In this document: piece after piece, positions 28,264 to 36,958 of the stretch
How the letters are laid out: each line of letters opens with the position of its first letter
Position numbering within the stretch: position 1 is the first letter of the stretch
Source of the DNA: Phytomonospora endophytica
GTDB taxonomy: Bacteria > Actinomycetota > Actinomycetes > Mycobacteriales > Micromonosporaceae
DNA: 64,000 bases
NCBI RefSeq assembly: GCF_014202425.1
Contig: NZ_JACHGT010000026.1
Location: 25,350-89,349, forward strand
Direction: 5' to 3'
Program-made: the position numbers and the translations under genes
The notes under the pieces: generated by a model
Databases searched by the model: none
What the model saw: the letters and a program-made list of their open reading frames with translations, nothing else
Told to the model about the DNA's origin: nothing

Positions 28264-29924
28264 CGCTCCTCGCGCCGGAGGTACTGGGGAGTCTCCCCAG
28301 GGTCCCCAGGCGCCTGAAGGCCGCCGAACCGTCCTGGACCGAGACCACCGACGTGTGCGTCATCGGCTCGGGCATCGCCGGCCTCACCACCGCCCTGCAC
28401 CTGCGTGAGGCGGGCCTGCACGTCACCGTCGTCACCAAGGTCGACATCGACGACGGCTCGACCCGCTGGGCCCAGGGCGGCATCGCCGCCGTCCTCGACC
28501 CGCTCGACACGCCCGAGGCGCACGCCGTCGACACCGAGATCGCCGGTGTCGGCCTCTGCGACCCCGAGGCCGTGAAAGTGCTGGTCACCGAGGGTCCCGC
28601 GCAGGTCCGTGAGCTGATCCGCGCGGGCGCCGAGTTCGACCGCAACCCCGACGGCTCCCTCCAGCTCACCCGCGAAGGCGGGCACCGCGCCAACCGCATC
28701 ATCCACGCCGGCGGCGACGCCACCGGCGCGGAGGTGCAGCGCGCCCTGCACGCCGCCGTCCACCGCGACCCGTGGATCCGCCTCATCGAGCACGCCCTCG
28801 TCCTCGACCTCCTCACCGACGACAACGGGCGCGCCTGCGGCATCAGCCTCCACGTCCTCGGCGAAGGCCAGGAGGACGGTGTCGGCGGGATCCTCGCCCG
28901 CGCCGTCGTCCTCGCCACCGGCGGCCTCGGGCAGATCTTCGCGACCACCACCAACCCCTCGGTGTCCACCGGCGACGGCGTGGCCGTCGCGCTCCGCGCG
29001 GGCGCGGTCGTCACCGACCTGGAGTTCGTGCAGTTCCACCCGACATCGTTGTATCTCGCCGGGGTCCGCGACCGTCAGCCGCTGATCAGCGAGGCCCTGC
29101 GCGGTGAGGGCGCGCACCTCGTCGACGCCGACGGGACACGGTTCATGGTCGGCGCCCACGAACTCGCCGAGCTCGCCCCCCGCGACGTCGTCGCCAAGGG
29201 CATCACCCGGGTCATGCTCGCCGAGGGCAGCGACAACGTGTGGCTCGACGCCCGCCACCTCGGCAAGACGATGCTGGAGGAGCGTTTCCCGACGATCCTG
29301 GCGGCCTGCCGCGCGGCCGAGATCGACCCGGTCGGCGACCTCATCCCCGTCGCGCCCGCCGCGCACTACGCCTCCGGCGGCGTGCGCACCGACCTGCACG
29401 GCCGCACCTCCGTCCCGGGCCTCTACGCCTGCGGCGAGGTCGCCTGCACCGGCGTGCACGGCGCCAACCGGCTCGCGTCGAACTCGCTGCTGGAGGGCCT
29501 CGTCTTCGCCCGCCGCATCGCCGCCGACATCGCCCGCGACCTGCCGACTCAGTCCGACCCGAAACCCGTCGCGCGCGACTGCCCCCAGTGGGTGGCGTCG
29601 ACCGCGTCGCGCGCCGAACTCCAGCGCGCGATGACTCGCGGTGCCGGGGTACTGCGCCACGCCGATGGGTTGTCGCAGGTCGCCGAGACCCTCGGTGCGC
29701 TCGGCAAGGCCCGCAGTGGCCGACCGCGGACCGAGACGTGGGAGGTCACCAACCTCCTCACCGTCGCCGGCGCGCTAGTGTCCGCGGCACACAGCCGCAC
29801 CGAGACCCGCGGCTGCCACTGGCGCGAGGACCACCCCGACGCCGTCGACGCCTGGCGCGGCCACCTGCTCGCGTCGATCGGCCCGGACGACCAGCTCACC
29901 ACAGCCTGGGAGGCCATCAGATGA
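28260..29924 (+). CDS. nadB: L-aspartate oxidase
   Basis: FAD enzyme that oxidises L-aspartate to iminoaspartate, the first step of de novo NAD synthesis. 554 residues. FAD motif VIGSGIAGLTTALHLREAG, then STRWAQGGIAAVLDP, EGGHRANRIIHAGGDATGAE, VLATGGLGQIFATTTNP, FVQFHPTSLY and ASGGVRTDLHGRTSVPGLYA; CGEVACTGVHGANRLASNSL ends the core. Both ends overlap neighbours (GTGA with the peptidase, ATGA with nadC). The next enzyme, NadA, is not in the window. Confidence 0.97.
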   Translation: MTLLAPEVLGSLPRVPRRLKAAEPSWTETTDVCVIGSGIAGLTTALHLREAGLHVTVVTKVDIDDGSTRWAQGGIAAVLDPLDTPEAHAVDTEIAGVGLCDPEAVKVLVTEGPAQVRELIRAGAEFDRNPDGSLQLTREGGHRANRIIHAGGDATGAEVQRALHAAVHRDPWIRLIEHALVLDLLTDDNGRACGISLHVLGEGQEDGVGGILARAVVLATGGLGQIFATTTNPSVSTGDGVAVALRAGAVVTDLEFVQFHPTSLYLAGVRDRQPLISEALRGEGAHLVDADGTRFMVGAHELAELAPRDVVAKGITRVMLAEGSDNVWLDARHLGKTMLEERFPTILAACRAAEIDPVGDLIPVAPAAHYASGGVRTDLHGRTSVPGLYACGEVACTGVHGANRLASNSLLEGLVFARRIAADIARDLPTQSDPKPVARDCPQWVASTASRAELQRAMTRGAGVLRHADGLSQVAETLGALGKARSGRPRTETWEVTNLLTVAGALVSAAHSRTETRGCHWREDHPDAVDAWRGHLLASIGPDDQLTTAWEAIR

Positions 29925-30817
29925 GCTCGACCACCGATACCAGGAACACCGTCGACCGCCTCGAAGCGGTCGGCCTCGACCTCCTGGAGGTCACCCGCAT
30001 CGTCCGCAACACCCTCGCCGAGGACCTCGGCGGGCCCGACGGCGCGGACGTCACGTCCGTGGCCACCATCGACGAGAAGGCCGTCGCGACCGCCGACATC
30101 GTCGCCCGCGCACCGGGCGTCGTGGCGGGACTGCCCGTCGCCGCGATGGTCTTCGAGGCGGCGTCCAACACCGCGGCGGAGTTCGTCTACGCCGTCGACG
30201 AAGGCACCGAGGTTCAACCCGGCACGATCCTCGGCACCGTCACCGGCCCCGCCCGCTCCATCCTCACCGCGGAGCGCAGCGCCCTGAACCTGCTGTGCCG
30301 CATGTCGGGCGTCGCGACGCACACCCGCGCCTGGGCGAAGATCCTGCACGGCTTCAAGGCGACCGTCCTCGACACCCGCAAGACCACACCGGGCCTGCGG
30401 ATCCTGGAGAAGTACGCCGTGCGCGCGGGCGGCGGCGACAACAAGCGCATGGGCCTCTACGACGTGGCCATGATCAAGGACAACCACAAGCTCGCCGCCG
30501 GGAGCATCACCGCCGCCTACCAGCGCGTGCGCAAGGCCTTCCCGGACATCCGCGTCCAGGTCGAGATCACCACCGTCGGGGAGGCCCTGGAGGCCGTCAA
30601 GGCGGGCGCCGACTTCCTGCTGTGCGACAACATGGACACGCAGACGCTGACGAAGGTCGTCGTCGCCGTCGGCGGCCGCGCCGAACTGGAGGCGACGGGA
30701 AACCTCACGCTCCCCAACGCCGTGGCCTACGCCAAGACCGGCGTTGACTACCTTTCGGTGGGGGCGCTGACCCACTCGTCGCCCATCGTGGACATCGCCC
30801 TCGACCTGAGGCAGTGA
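29921..30817 (+). CDS. nadC: Nicotinate-nucleotide diphosphorylase (carboxylating)
   Basis: Converts quinolinate and PRPP to nicotinate mononucleotide plus CO2. 298 residues with the family blocks EDLGGPDGADVTS, LNLLCRMSGVATHTRAWA, VLDTRKTTPGLRILEKYAVR, GGGDNKRMGLYDVAMIKDNH and LEATGNLTLPNAVAYAKTGV. The ATG overlaps the nadB stop by four bases. Confidence 0.97.
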   Translation: MSSTTDTRNTVDRLEAVGLDLLEVTRIVRNTLAEDLGGPDGADVTSVATIDEKAVATADIVARAPGVVAGLPVAAMVFEAASNTAAEFVYAVDEGTEVQPGTILGTVTGPARSILTAERSALNLLCRMSGVATHTRAWAKILHGFKATVLDTRKTTPGLRILEKYAVRAGGGDNKRMGLYDVAMIKDNHKLAAGSITAAYQRVRKAFPDIRVQVEITTVGEALEAVKAGADFLLCDNMDTQTLTKVVVAVGGRAELEATGNLTLPNAVAYAKTGVDYLSVGALTHSSPIVDIALDLRQ

Positions 30818-30831
30818 ACTAGGAGCATCTG

Positions 30832-31593
30832 ATGCTGCTGTGCATCGACGTCGGTAACACCAACACCGTCCTGGCGACCTTCGACGGCGACAAGCTCGTG
30901 CACTCCTGGCGGATCCGCACCGACCCGCGGGCGACCGCCGACGAGCTCGCGCTGACCCTGCGCGGGCTCCTCGCCGGGGACAACGTGCAGATCACCGGCG
31001 TCGCGCTGTGCTCGACCGTCCCGCAGGCCGGGCGCGAACTGCACCGGATGCTCGAACGCCACTACGGCGGTGTCCCGAACGTCGTGGTCGGCCCGGGCAC
31101 GAGGACGGGCGTGCACCTGGCCATCGACAACCCGAAGGAGGTCGGCGCCGACCGGGTGACCAACACCCTCGCGGCGTACACCCTCTTCGGCGGCCCGGCG
31201 ATCATCGTCGACTTCGGCACCTCGACGAACATCGACGTCATCAGCGGCAAGGGCGAGTTCCTCGGCGGGGCCTTCGCGCCCGGGATCGAGATCTCGATCG
31301 ACGCCCTCGCACAGCGTGCGGCGCAGCTGCACAAGGTCGAGCCGGTCAAGCCGCGCTCGGTGATCGGCAAGAACACCACCGAGTGCCTTCAGTCGGCGAT
31401 CGTCTACGGCTTCGCCGGGCAGGTCGACGGCCTGGTCACGCGGATGATCGCCGAACTGGGCGGGTCGGTCGCGGCCGTGGTCGCGACGGGCGGACTGGCG
31501 CCGGTCGTGATCGGGGAGTGCGCGACGGTCACGCACTACGAGCCGATGCTGACCCTGATCGGCCTGCGCATGATCTACGAGAAGAACGTCTAG
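30832..31593 (+). CDS. coaX: Type III pantothenate kinase
   Basis: Phosphorylates pantothenate with ATP, the entry to CoA synthesis; insensitive to CoA feedback and dependent on a monovalent cation (family knowledge). 253 residues: MLLCIDVGNTNTVLATFDGD (ATP site), GADRVTNTLAAYTLFGGPAI, VDFGTSTNIDVIS, FLGGAFAPGIEISIDALAQR and ATGGLAPVV. AGGAG stands before the ATG. It closes the operon and uses the product of PanC made from the same message. Confidence 0.97.
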   Translation: MLLCIDVGNTNTVLATFDGDKLVHSWRIRTDPRATADELALTLRGLLAGDNVQITGVALCSTVPQAGRELHRMLERHYGGVPNVVVGPGTRTGVHLAIDNPKEVGADRVTNTLAAYTLFGGPAIIVDFGTSTNIDVISGKGEFLGGAFAPGIEISIDALAQRAAQLHKVEPVKPRSVIGKNTTECLQSAIVYGFAGQVDGLVTRMIAELGGSVAAVVATGGLAPVVIGECATVTHYEPMLTLIGLRMIYEKNV

Positions 31594-31599
31594 GACTCA

Positions 31600-31633
31600 C
31601 GGGACGGTGACGGCGCCGGCCGCCACCGTCCCG
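31600..31633. terminator. Stem-loop between coaX and the convergent WXG100 gene
   Basis: CGGGACGGTG at 31600-31609 pairs with CACCGTCCCG at 31624-31633 around a GC-rich loop. It lies between the two stops (31593 and 31641) and probably terminates transcription from both sides. Confidence 0.65.
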
Positions 31634-31640
31634 TTGGTCG

Positions 31641-32897
31641 TCAGCGGCTCGCGCGGTAGGAGTCCAGGACCGCCTCGGCCTCGTCCTCCCACTTCGCGTA
31701 CGCGTCCGGGAACGCCGAGCGCTGCACCGACTGGGCGGCCTCGGTCAGCTCCATGTTCTCCCAGCCGTCGACGCGTTCCAGGCCCTGGTAGAAGGCCTCG
31801 GCGGCGTATTCGGTGTTCATGCACTCGGCGACCGTGCCCCACCCGGCGCTCGGCCGCTGCTGGAACAGGCCGACCGAGTCGTGGTCCTTGCCGGTGCCCT
31901 CGTTGGGCAGGTTCAGCGAGTCCGGCATCGTCGAGTTCGCGAGGTTGCGCAGGTTGCTCTCCTGCATCGCCGTGGCCAGTGCGATCTCCTGGCCCTGCTC
32001 GCTGATGCCGAGGCGCTTGCCGACCTCGATGATGGTGCGGGCGTTCTCCATCTGCTGCTCGGTGAGTCCGGCGACGGGCGGGATCTTGCCGTCCTCGCCG
32101 GGCTGGACGACCGGGGGCGGTGTGGTGCCGTCGCCCTGACCGTCGCCTTCGCCGCCGCCTTGACCGCCGCCGCCCGGCGACTGGCCGCCGCCGGAGCCGG
32201 AGCCCGTGCCGGTCCCGCTGTCGTTGCCCGAACCTGATCCGTTCGGCCGGCCGCCCGAGCCGCCCCCGGACGAAGCGCCGTCGGCGGGTTTCTCCGTCGT
32301 GACGTCGGCGGGCTTGCCCTCGTTGAGGCCGGTCGTGGGCCGTTCCTCCGGGACGGGGACGTCCTCGCTCACGTCGGGCCGGGCCGTCGGGACGGGCACG
32401 TCGGTGATCCGCGCGAGCTGGGCCTGCGCCTGCTGGTCGGCCTGGCTCGCGTGCTGGAGGGCCTGCATGATGTAGCCGGCCACCTGCTGCGCCCGGGCCT
32501 TCGCGGCCGCGATCGCCGCACCCGACGGGTTCGAGCCGAGCGCGGCCCAGTTCACCGACACCGTGCCGGTTCCGTTGACCGAACCGGGGATCTGGGGGGC
32601 GACGTCGATCGCCGACTCCAGCGCCCGCTTCGCCCAGGTCAGCTGGCTCACGAGGGTGGTGATGATCTCGTCGATCGCGCTGTACTGCGCCCCCGCTCCC
32701 TTGTAGCTGGTGGCGTTCCCGCTCAGCGACGTGCCCGCCGCCGACGCGTCGGCGCCGCTCCACGCGCCGGTCAGCGCGACGCGCTCCCGGTCGGTCTCGC
32801 TGGAGAACCGTTCCAGCTCGGTGGCCATCTTCCGGGCGGCCTGGGCGACCCCTTCGAGGGGTTCCACGACGAGGTCGCGGAGGCTGGGGAAGTCCAT
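31641..32897 (-). CDS. WXG100-type protein fused to a lysozyme-like domain (predicted type VII secretion effector)
   Basis: 418 residues in three parts. Residues 1-110 are helical with WSG at 46-48, the WXG turn of ESX substrates. Residues about 170-270 are a Pro/Gly/Ser-rich linker. Residues about 280-418 (ENARTIIEVGKRLGISEQGQ, ALATAMQESNLRNLANSTMP, then HDSVGLFQQRPSAGWGT) match the lysozyme-like domain of actinobacterial cell-wall hydrolases, with the Glu of AMQES as probable catalytic residue. I infer export by an ESX system and cleavage of peptidoglycan. One base separates it from its small partner upstream. No ESX machinery gene is in the window. Confidence 0.82.
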   Translation of the reverse strand: MDFPSLRDLVVEPLEGVAQAARKMATELERFSSETDRERVALTGAWSGADASAAGTSLSGNATSYKGAGAQYSAIDEIITTLVSQLTWAKRALESAIDVAPQIPGSVNGTGTVSVNWAALGSNPSGAAIAAAKARAQQVAGYIMQALQHASQADQQAQAQLARITDVPVPTARPDVSEDVPVPEERPTTGLNEGKPADVTTEKPADGASSGGGSGGRPNGSGSGNDSGTGTGSGSGGGQSPGGGGQGGGEGDGQGDGTTPPPVVQPGEDGKIPPVAGLTEQQMENARTIIEVGKRLGISEQGQEIALATAMQESNLRNLANSTMPDSLNLPNEGTGKDHDSVGLFQQRPSAGWGTVAECMNTEYAAEAFYQGLERVDGWENMELTEAAQSVQRSAFPDAYAKWEDEAEAVLDSYRASR

Positions 32898-32898
32898 G

Positions 32899-33216
32899 TC
32901 ACCGCCCCCCGATCTTCCGGGTGGCGCCCACCAGGTCGGTGAAGGCGCCGGCGCTGTGCTTCTCGTTGTCGCGGTGGTTGTCGGCCGCCGTGGACACGTT
33001 GCCGCCGAGATGCCGGGATTCCTCGGCGAACGTGCCGACGGTGTCGGCCAAGCGGGTGATGACCTGCCGCAGCGTCGTCACGGACGCCAGTCCGCGCACG
33101 TTGCCGAGGCCGCCGTCGAGGGCGGGGGCCATGCGGTCCAGGAAGCCGCGCGCGTCGTCGCCGACCTGGCGGATGCGGTGACCGGCTCGCCTGACGCGAT
33201 GGTCGTCGATCTCCAT
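32899..33216 (-). CDS. Small ESX (WXG100/EspC-like) partner protein
   Basis: 105 residues, helical throughout, no Cys. VRRAGHRIRQVGDDARGFLD then VTTLRQVITRLADTVGTFAE then SRHLGGNVSTAADNHRDNEK resembles the EspC/DUF2580 type of ESX proteins, which form helical hairpins and pair with a second substrate. A good ribosome site (GGAGG, read on the minus strand) precedes the ATG. It is the first gene of a two-gene unit with the lysozyme-fused WXG protein, so it is probably its secretion partner. Confidence 0.75.
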   Translation of the reverse strand: MEIDDHRVRRAGHRIRQVGDDARGFLDRMAPALDGGLGNVRGLASVTTLRQVITRLADTVGTFAEESRHLGGNVSTAADNHRDNEKHSAGAFTDLVGATRKIGGR

Positions 33217-33360
33217 ATGGGGTCCTCCTCATTCGACGGGCCGAAAGAGGGGATGGGGGATGCGGCCCGTCACGATGTGGCACACCCTAGGACGCTGACG
33301 AGCCCTTACGGAAGCGTAGGCGGCGCTTTTAGACAGTCGACTGTGGACGCGGGCACGAAA

Positions 33361-33391
33361 ACGGCCGCCGCGCGGGGTGCGCGGCGGCCGT
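33361..33391 (-). terminator. Rho-independent terminator of the small peptide gene
   Basis: A perfect 13-bp stem (arms 33361-33373 and 33379-33391, five-base loop). Read leftward it is followed by TTTTC. It starts 13 bases after the stop of the 55-residue peptide gene, which supports that gene being real and transcribed alone. Confidence 0.85.
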
Positions 33392-33403
33392 ATCGTCAGT
33401 CCG

Positions 33404-33571
33404 TCAGCCCGTGCAGGCGCACTCGATGACGCCACCGTTGTTGTCGCAGCACCAGGCGTCGAAGTTCGGGTCACTGGGGCACTTGTCCCACCAGCAGGAC
33501 TTGGCCGCGGCGTCCTGCTTCGGCACGAGACGGCCGAGCACGCGGTCGGCGAGCTTACCGATCTTCTTCAT
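33404..33571 (-). CDS. 55-residue cysteine-rich peptide (possible RiPP precursor or small disulfide protein)
   Basis: A short gene with an ideal ribosome site (GGAGGAGG, seven bases before the ATG) and its own terminator. The first 24 residues are basic and helical (MKKIGKLADRVLGRLVPKQD then AAAK). The last 30 hold six Cys: SCWWDKC, AWCCDNNGG, IECACTG. There is no hydrophobic export signal. A leader-like basic helix followed by a Cys/Trp/Asp-rich core resembles a ribosomally made modified peptide or a small metal- or disulfide-binding protein. No modifying enzyme is adjacent, although a SAM methyltransferase gene is divergent at 33869. Confidence 0.8.
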   Translation of the reverse strand: MKKIGKLADRVLGRLVPKQDAAAKSCWWDKCPSDPNFDAWCCDNNGGVIECACTG

Positions 33572-33868
33572 GAGGGATCCTCCTCCACGTCGTGACCGGC
33601 GGTGCCGGTCCCGCCCCGATGATCACGGCGTGTGGGGCCCCGGTCAACACCCCGGATCCGGACTCCCGTGGGGTTCCGGGCGCCGAGCTGCGGAACCGTT
33701 TCATCCCCGGAAAGGCCCGTATGCGCTCCCGTGTGCGCTTACCGCCCGGGGCCGGGGGAGCGGCCCCGAGCGGAGCCCTCATGATCACCGCGCTCTTCGG
33801 CGAGGTCAATCCACGCCCGGATCCCGTGTGCGGAGCGGTATGCGCACGCCGGTGGCAAGATCGAACCC
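33572..33868. other. Divergent intergenic region
   Basis: About 300 bases between the Cys-rich peptide gene and the methyltransferase gene. It holds the ribosome site of the peptide gene, a hairpin-prone GC stretch (GGGGCC/GGCCCC near 33750-33770) and presumably both promoters. I see no credible gene. Confidence 0.5.
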
Positions 33869-34615
33869 ATGACCGCCGACGAGCAGTACGCCCTCTCCTT
33901 CGGCCAGGCCGCCGACGCCTACGACGCCATCCGCCCCACCTATCCCCGCGAAGCCGTCACCTGGGCCCTGGTCGGGAAACCCCGCACCGTCGTCGACCTA
34001 GGCGCGGGCACCGGCATCCTCAGCCGCCTCCTCGCCGACGAGGGCCACCACGTCATCGCCGTCGAACCCGACGAGCAGATGCTCGCCGCCCTGCGCGCCA
34101 AAAGCCCCGGCGTCGCCGACGCCAAGACCGGCGACGCCGAGCACATCCCCATGGCCGACGCCTCCGTCGACGCCGTCACCGCCGGCCAGGCCTACCACTG
34201 GTTCGACCCCGACCGCGCCCACCCCGAGATCGCCCGCGTCCTGCGCCCCGGCGGCGTGTTCGTGCCCATCTGGAACATCCGCGACGGTTCCGTCCCCTGG
34301 GTGCGCGAGATGTCCGAGTACATCGGCACCTCCAAGGCCGAGGCCACCGTCCGGCAACTCGACGACAGCCACTTCCCGCCCTACTTCGAGCCCACCGAAC
34401 GCTTCGAGACCCACTACACGCGCCCCTTCACCGAAGACGCCCTCGTCGATCTCGTGAAGTCCCGCTCCTACTACCTGACCGGCGACGACGCCCACCGCGC
34501 GGAGCTGGAACGACGCGCCCGGCACCTCGTCCGCACCCACCCCGACCTCGCCGGCCGCGACACCTTCGACCTCCCGTACGTCACCGTCGCGTACCGACTG
34601 CGGCACACCGGCTAA
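33869..34615 (+). CDS. Class I SAM-dependent methyltransferase
   Basis: 248 residues. N-terminal [16 protein letters not shown] is typical of the methyltransferase type 11 family; motif I is [20 protein letters not shown], motif [19 protein letters not shown], motif [23 protein letters not shown], and [20 protein letters not shown] follows. The substrate is unknown. The gene stands alone, divergent from the Cys-rich peptide gene, whose product could be considered as a substrate but without direct evidence. Confidence 0.88.
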   Translation: MTADEQYALSFGQAADAYDAIRPTYPREAVTWALVGKPRTVVDLGAGTGILSRLLADEGHHVIAVEPDEQMLAALRAKSPGVADAKTGDAEHIPMADASVDAVTAGQAYHWFDPDRAHPEIARVLRPGGVFVPIWNIRDGSVPWVREMSEYIGTSKAEATVRQLDDSHFPPYFEPTERFETHYTRPFTEDALVDLVKSRSYYLTGDDAHRAELERRARHLVRTHPDLAGRDTFDLPYVTVAYRLRHTG

Positions 34616-34721
34616 AAGCCGTCGTGACCACGAAAGCGCGGCACGTATCCTGAGGTCGCATCTTTCCCACGACCACGCCGCGCGCAGCGGACGACGGTCG
34701 AGTCACACCAAAGGACGTGCC

Positions 34722-36224
34722 GTGAGCGACAGCCCAGCCGTACCCGGAATCGAGGATCTGCCCGAGCAGATGCGGATCAGGCGCGACAAGCGCGCCGAAC
34801 TGCTCGCCTCGGGCGCCGAACCGTACCCGCTGGGCGCCAAGCGCACGCACTCCCTCACCGAGATCCGCGCGAAGTACGCCGAACTGGCCACCGACACCGC
34901 CTCCGGCGACAAGGTCTCCGTCACCGGCCGCGTCATGTTCATGCGAAACACCGGAAAACTGTGTTTCGCGACACTTCGCGAAGGCGAAGGGACCGAATTG
35001 CAGGCGATGTTGTCGCTGGCCAATGTCGGCGAGGAACGCCTCGCGGCGTGGAAGCACCTCGTCGACATCGGTGATCAGGTCGCCATCACCGGCGAGGTCA
35101 TCTCCAGCCGCCGCGGTGAGCTTTCGGTGCTCGCCGACGAGTGGGAGATGACGTCGAAGGCACTGCGTCCTCTTCCCGTCGCGCACAAGGACATGAGCGA
35201 GGAAATGCGCGTCCGTCAGCGCTATGTCGACCTCATCATGAGGCCGGCGGCGCAGAACACGGTCCGAACTCGTTCGGCGGTCGTACGATCTCTTCGCGAA
35301 CAGTTCCATGAGCGGGGTTTCATGGAGGTCGAGACCCCCATGCTCCAGCCGATTCACGGCGGGGCCAGCGCCCGGCCCTTCGCGACGCGCAGTAACGCTT
35401 TCGATACGGATCTATTCTTGCGGATCGCACCGGAGTTGTACCTGAAACGCTGCGTGGTCGGCGGACTGGACAAGGTATTCGAGATCAATCGGAATTTTCG
35501 CAACGAGGGCAGTGACTCTAGTCACGCGCCGGAGTTCGCAATGCTCGAAGCCTATGAGGCGTACGGGAACTACGACACCGTCGCGGCTCTCGTTCGTGAT
35601 CTGGTCCAGGGCTCGGCGCGCGACGTGTACGGATCCACTGTGGTCACCCACGCCGACGGAACCGAGTACGACCTGGGCGGACAGTGGCGCGAAGTGACGC
35701 TGTTCGGTGCCATTTCCGAAGCGCTGGGTGAGGAGGTCATGGTACGGACGCCGTACGAAACCCTCAAGAAGTACGCCGACCGCATCGAACTGGCCGTCGA
35801 CCCCGTGTGGAGCGCCGGACAGCTCGCCGAGGAGATTTTCGAGGAACTCGTCGTCGACAATCTTCGGGCGCCGACCTTTGTGCGCGACTACCCGGTGGAG
35901 ACGTCTCCTCTGGTCCGCGACCACCGCACCGAGCCCGGCCTGACCGAGAAATGGGACTTGTACGCCCTCGGCGTCGAGCTGGGGACCGGTTACTCGGAGC
36001 TCGTCGACCCCGTCGTGCAGCGGGAACGCTTCGTTCAGCAGGCACGACAGGCCGCGCGCGGCGACGACGAGGCGATGCGCCTCGACGAGGATTTCCTGCG
36101 GGCAATGGAGTACGGGATGCCCCCGCTGGGTGGGTTCGGCTTGGGGATTGACCGGCTGCTGATGACGCTCACCGGTCTGGGAATCCGCGAAACGATCCTG
36201 TTCCCAATGCTGCGGCCGGAGTAG
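34722..36224 (+). CDS. lysS: Lysyl-tRNA synthetase, class II
   Basis: Charges tRNA-Lys in the cytoplasm. 500 residues: N-terminal OB-fold anticodon domain ([20 protein letters not shown]), then the catalytic core with motif 1 near [20 protein letters not shown], motif 2 [20 protein letters not shown] and motif 3 [23 protein letters not shown] start after AAAGGA. Parts of the coding sequence (about 34.9-35.9 kb) use more A/T-ending codons than the neighbours, as is common in conserved translation genes. Confidence 0.97.
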   Translation: MSDSPAVPGIEDLPEQMRIRRDKRAELLASGAEPYPLGAKRTHSLTEIRAKYAELATDTASGDKVSVTGRVMFMRNTGKLCFATLREGEGTELQAMLSLANVGEERLAAWKHLVDIGDQVAITGEVISSRRGELSVLADEWEMTSKALRPLPVAHKDMSEEMRVRQRYVDLIMRPAAQNTVRTRSAVVRSLREQFHERGFMEVETPMLQPIHGGASARPFATRSNAFDTDLFLRIAPELYLKRCVVGGLDKVFEINRNFRNEGSDSSHAPEFAMLEAYEAYGNYDTVAALVRDLVQGSARDVYGSTVVTHADGTEYDLGGQWREVTLFGAISEALGEEVMVRTPYETLKKYADRIELAVDPVWSAGQLAEEIFEELVVDNLRAPTFVRDYPVETSPLVRDHRTEPGLTEKWDLYALGVELGTGYSELVDPVVQRERFVQQARQAARGDDEAMRLDEDFLRAMEYGMPPLGGFGLGIDRLLMTLTGLGIRETILFPMLRPE

Positions 36225-36407
36225 CGGCGTTGTCGCGGCGTTCTCGCCGGCCTAGTGGGCCGAACGGACGAGTCGATGATCGTCAGTGGGGCTCATGAAC
36301 CGCAGGTCGACGCGCTAATAGAGAGCTTGCGGTTTTGTTTGGGTATAGCGTGGGCTATCGTATGCTCGTACGAATAAACTTTCGGGGCATTCACGAAGGG
36401 AACCCAG

Positions 36408-36767
36408 GTGGCGCAGAAAGTTCAGGTAATCCTCGTCGATGACCTCGACGGCGGCAAGGCCGACGAGTCGGTGAAGTTCGGTCTCGACGGGAAGATCTAT
36501 GAGATCGACCTGGCGGCCGACAAGGCGCAGACCCTGCGGGAGGCGCTGGCCGACTACGTCGCGGCCGGTCGGCCCATTGGACGGTTCCCTTCGGTTGGCG
36601 GTAAGGCTCCGGTCGGCGTGCCAGGCCGCGCGGTGCGCCCGACTACCGATCGTGAGCAGAACAAGGCCATTCGCGATTGGGCCAAGAGCAAAGGCAAGCC
36701 CGTCTCCGACCGCGGGCGCATTCCGCAGGAGATCATCGACGAGTACCACGCCCAGGCCGGGCACTGA
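36408..36767 (+). CDS. lsr2: Lsr2, H-NS-like nucleoid protein
   Basis: 119 residues. N-terminal dimerisation domain (KVQVILVDDLDGGKADESVK, GKIYEIDLAADKAQTLREAL) and a C-terminal domain that binds AT-rich minor groove (REQNKAIRDWAKSKGKPVSD then the AT-hook-like RGRIP). Lsr2 bridges DNA and silences AT-rich, often foreign, genes in actinobacteria. GTG start after GAAGGG. The 100 bases upstream are strikingly AT-rich for this genome, which would allow self-binding. A terminator follows at 36821. Confidence 0.97.
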   Translation: MAQKVQVILVDDLDGGKADESVKFGLDGKIYEIDLAADKAQTLREALADYVAAGRPIGRFPSVGGKAPVGVPGRAVRPTTDREQNKAIRDWAKSKGKPVSDRGRIPQEIIDEYHAQAGH

Positions 36768-36820
36768 AGCAGCAGCCGTTCGCCGACATCGAACCGGCCC
36801 GAACGGCCGCGGAGCGATTA

Positions 36821-36854
36821 CGACCCCACCACGCCGAACGGCGCGGTGGGGTCG
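36821..36854 (+). terminator. Terminator after lsr2
   Basis: CGACCCCACC (36821-36830) pairs with GGTGGGGTCG (36845-36854), and an inner CGCC/GGCG pair extends the stem. TGCTTTA follows. It lies 53 bases after the lsr2 stop. Confidence 0.8.
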
Positions 36855-36865
36855 TGCTTTACCCC

Positions 36866-36958
36866 CACACATCCGCATCCGAGATCACCGCCGCACCCGC
36901 GACACCCCACGGCATGTGTGGCGGAGATGTGGGCGGATGTGTGACGCGGATGTGTGAC
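36866..36958. repeat. CACACATCCGC inverted copy plus 13-bp tandem repeat
   Basis: The 13-mer GCGGATGTGTGAC occurs twice head to tail (36933-36945, 36946-36958). CACACATCCGC at 36866-36876 is the exact reverse complement of its first 11 bases. Three sites of one sequence in a non-coding spacer suggest a protein-binding array or alternative hairpins. Confidence 0.75.
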
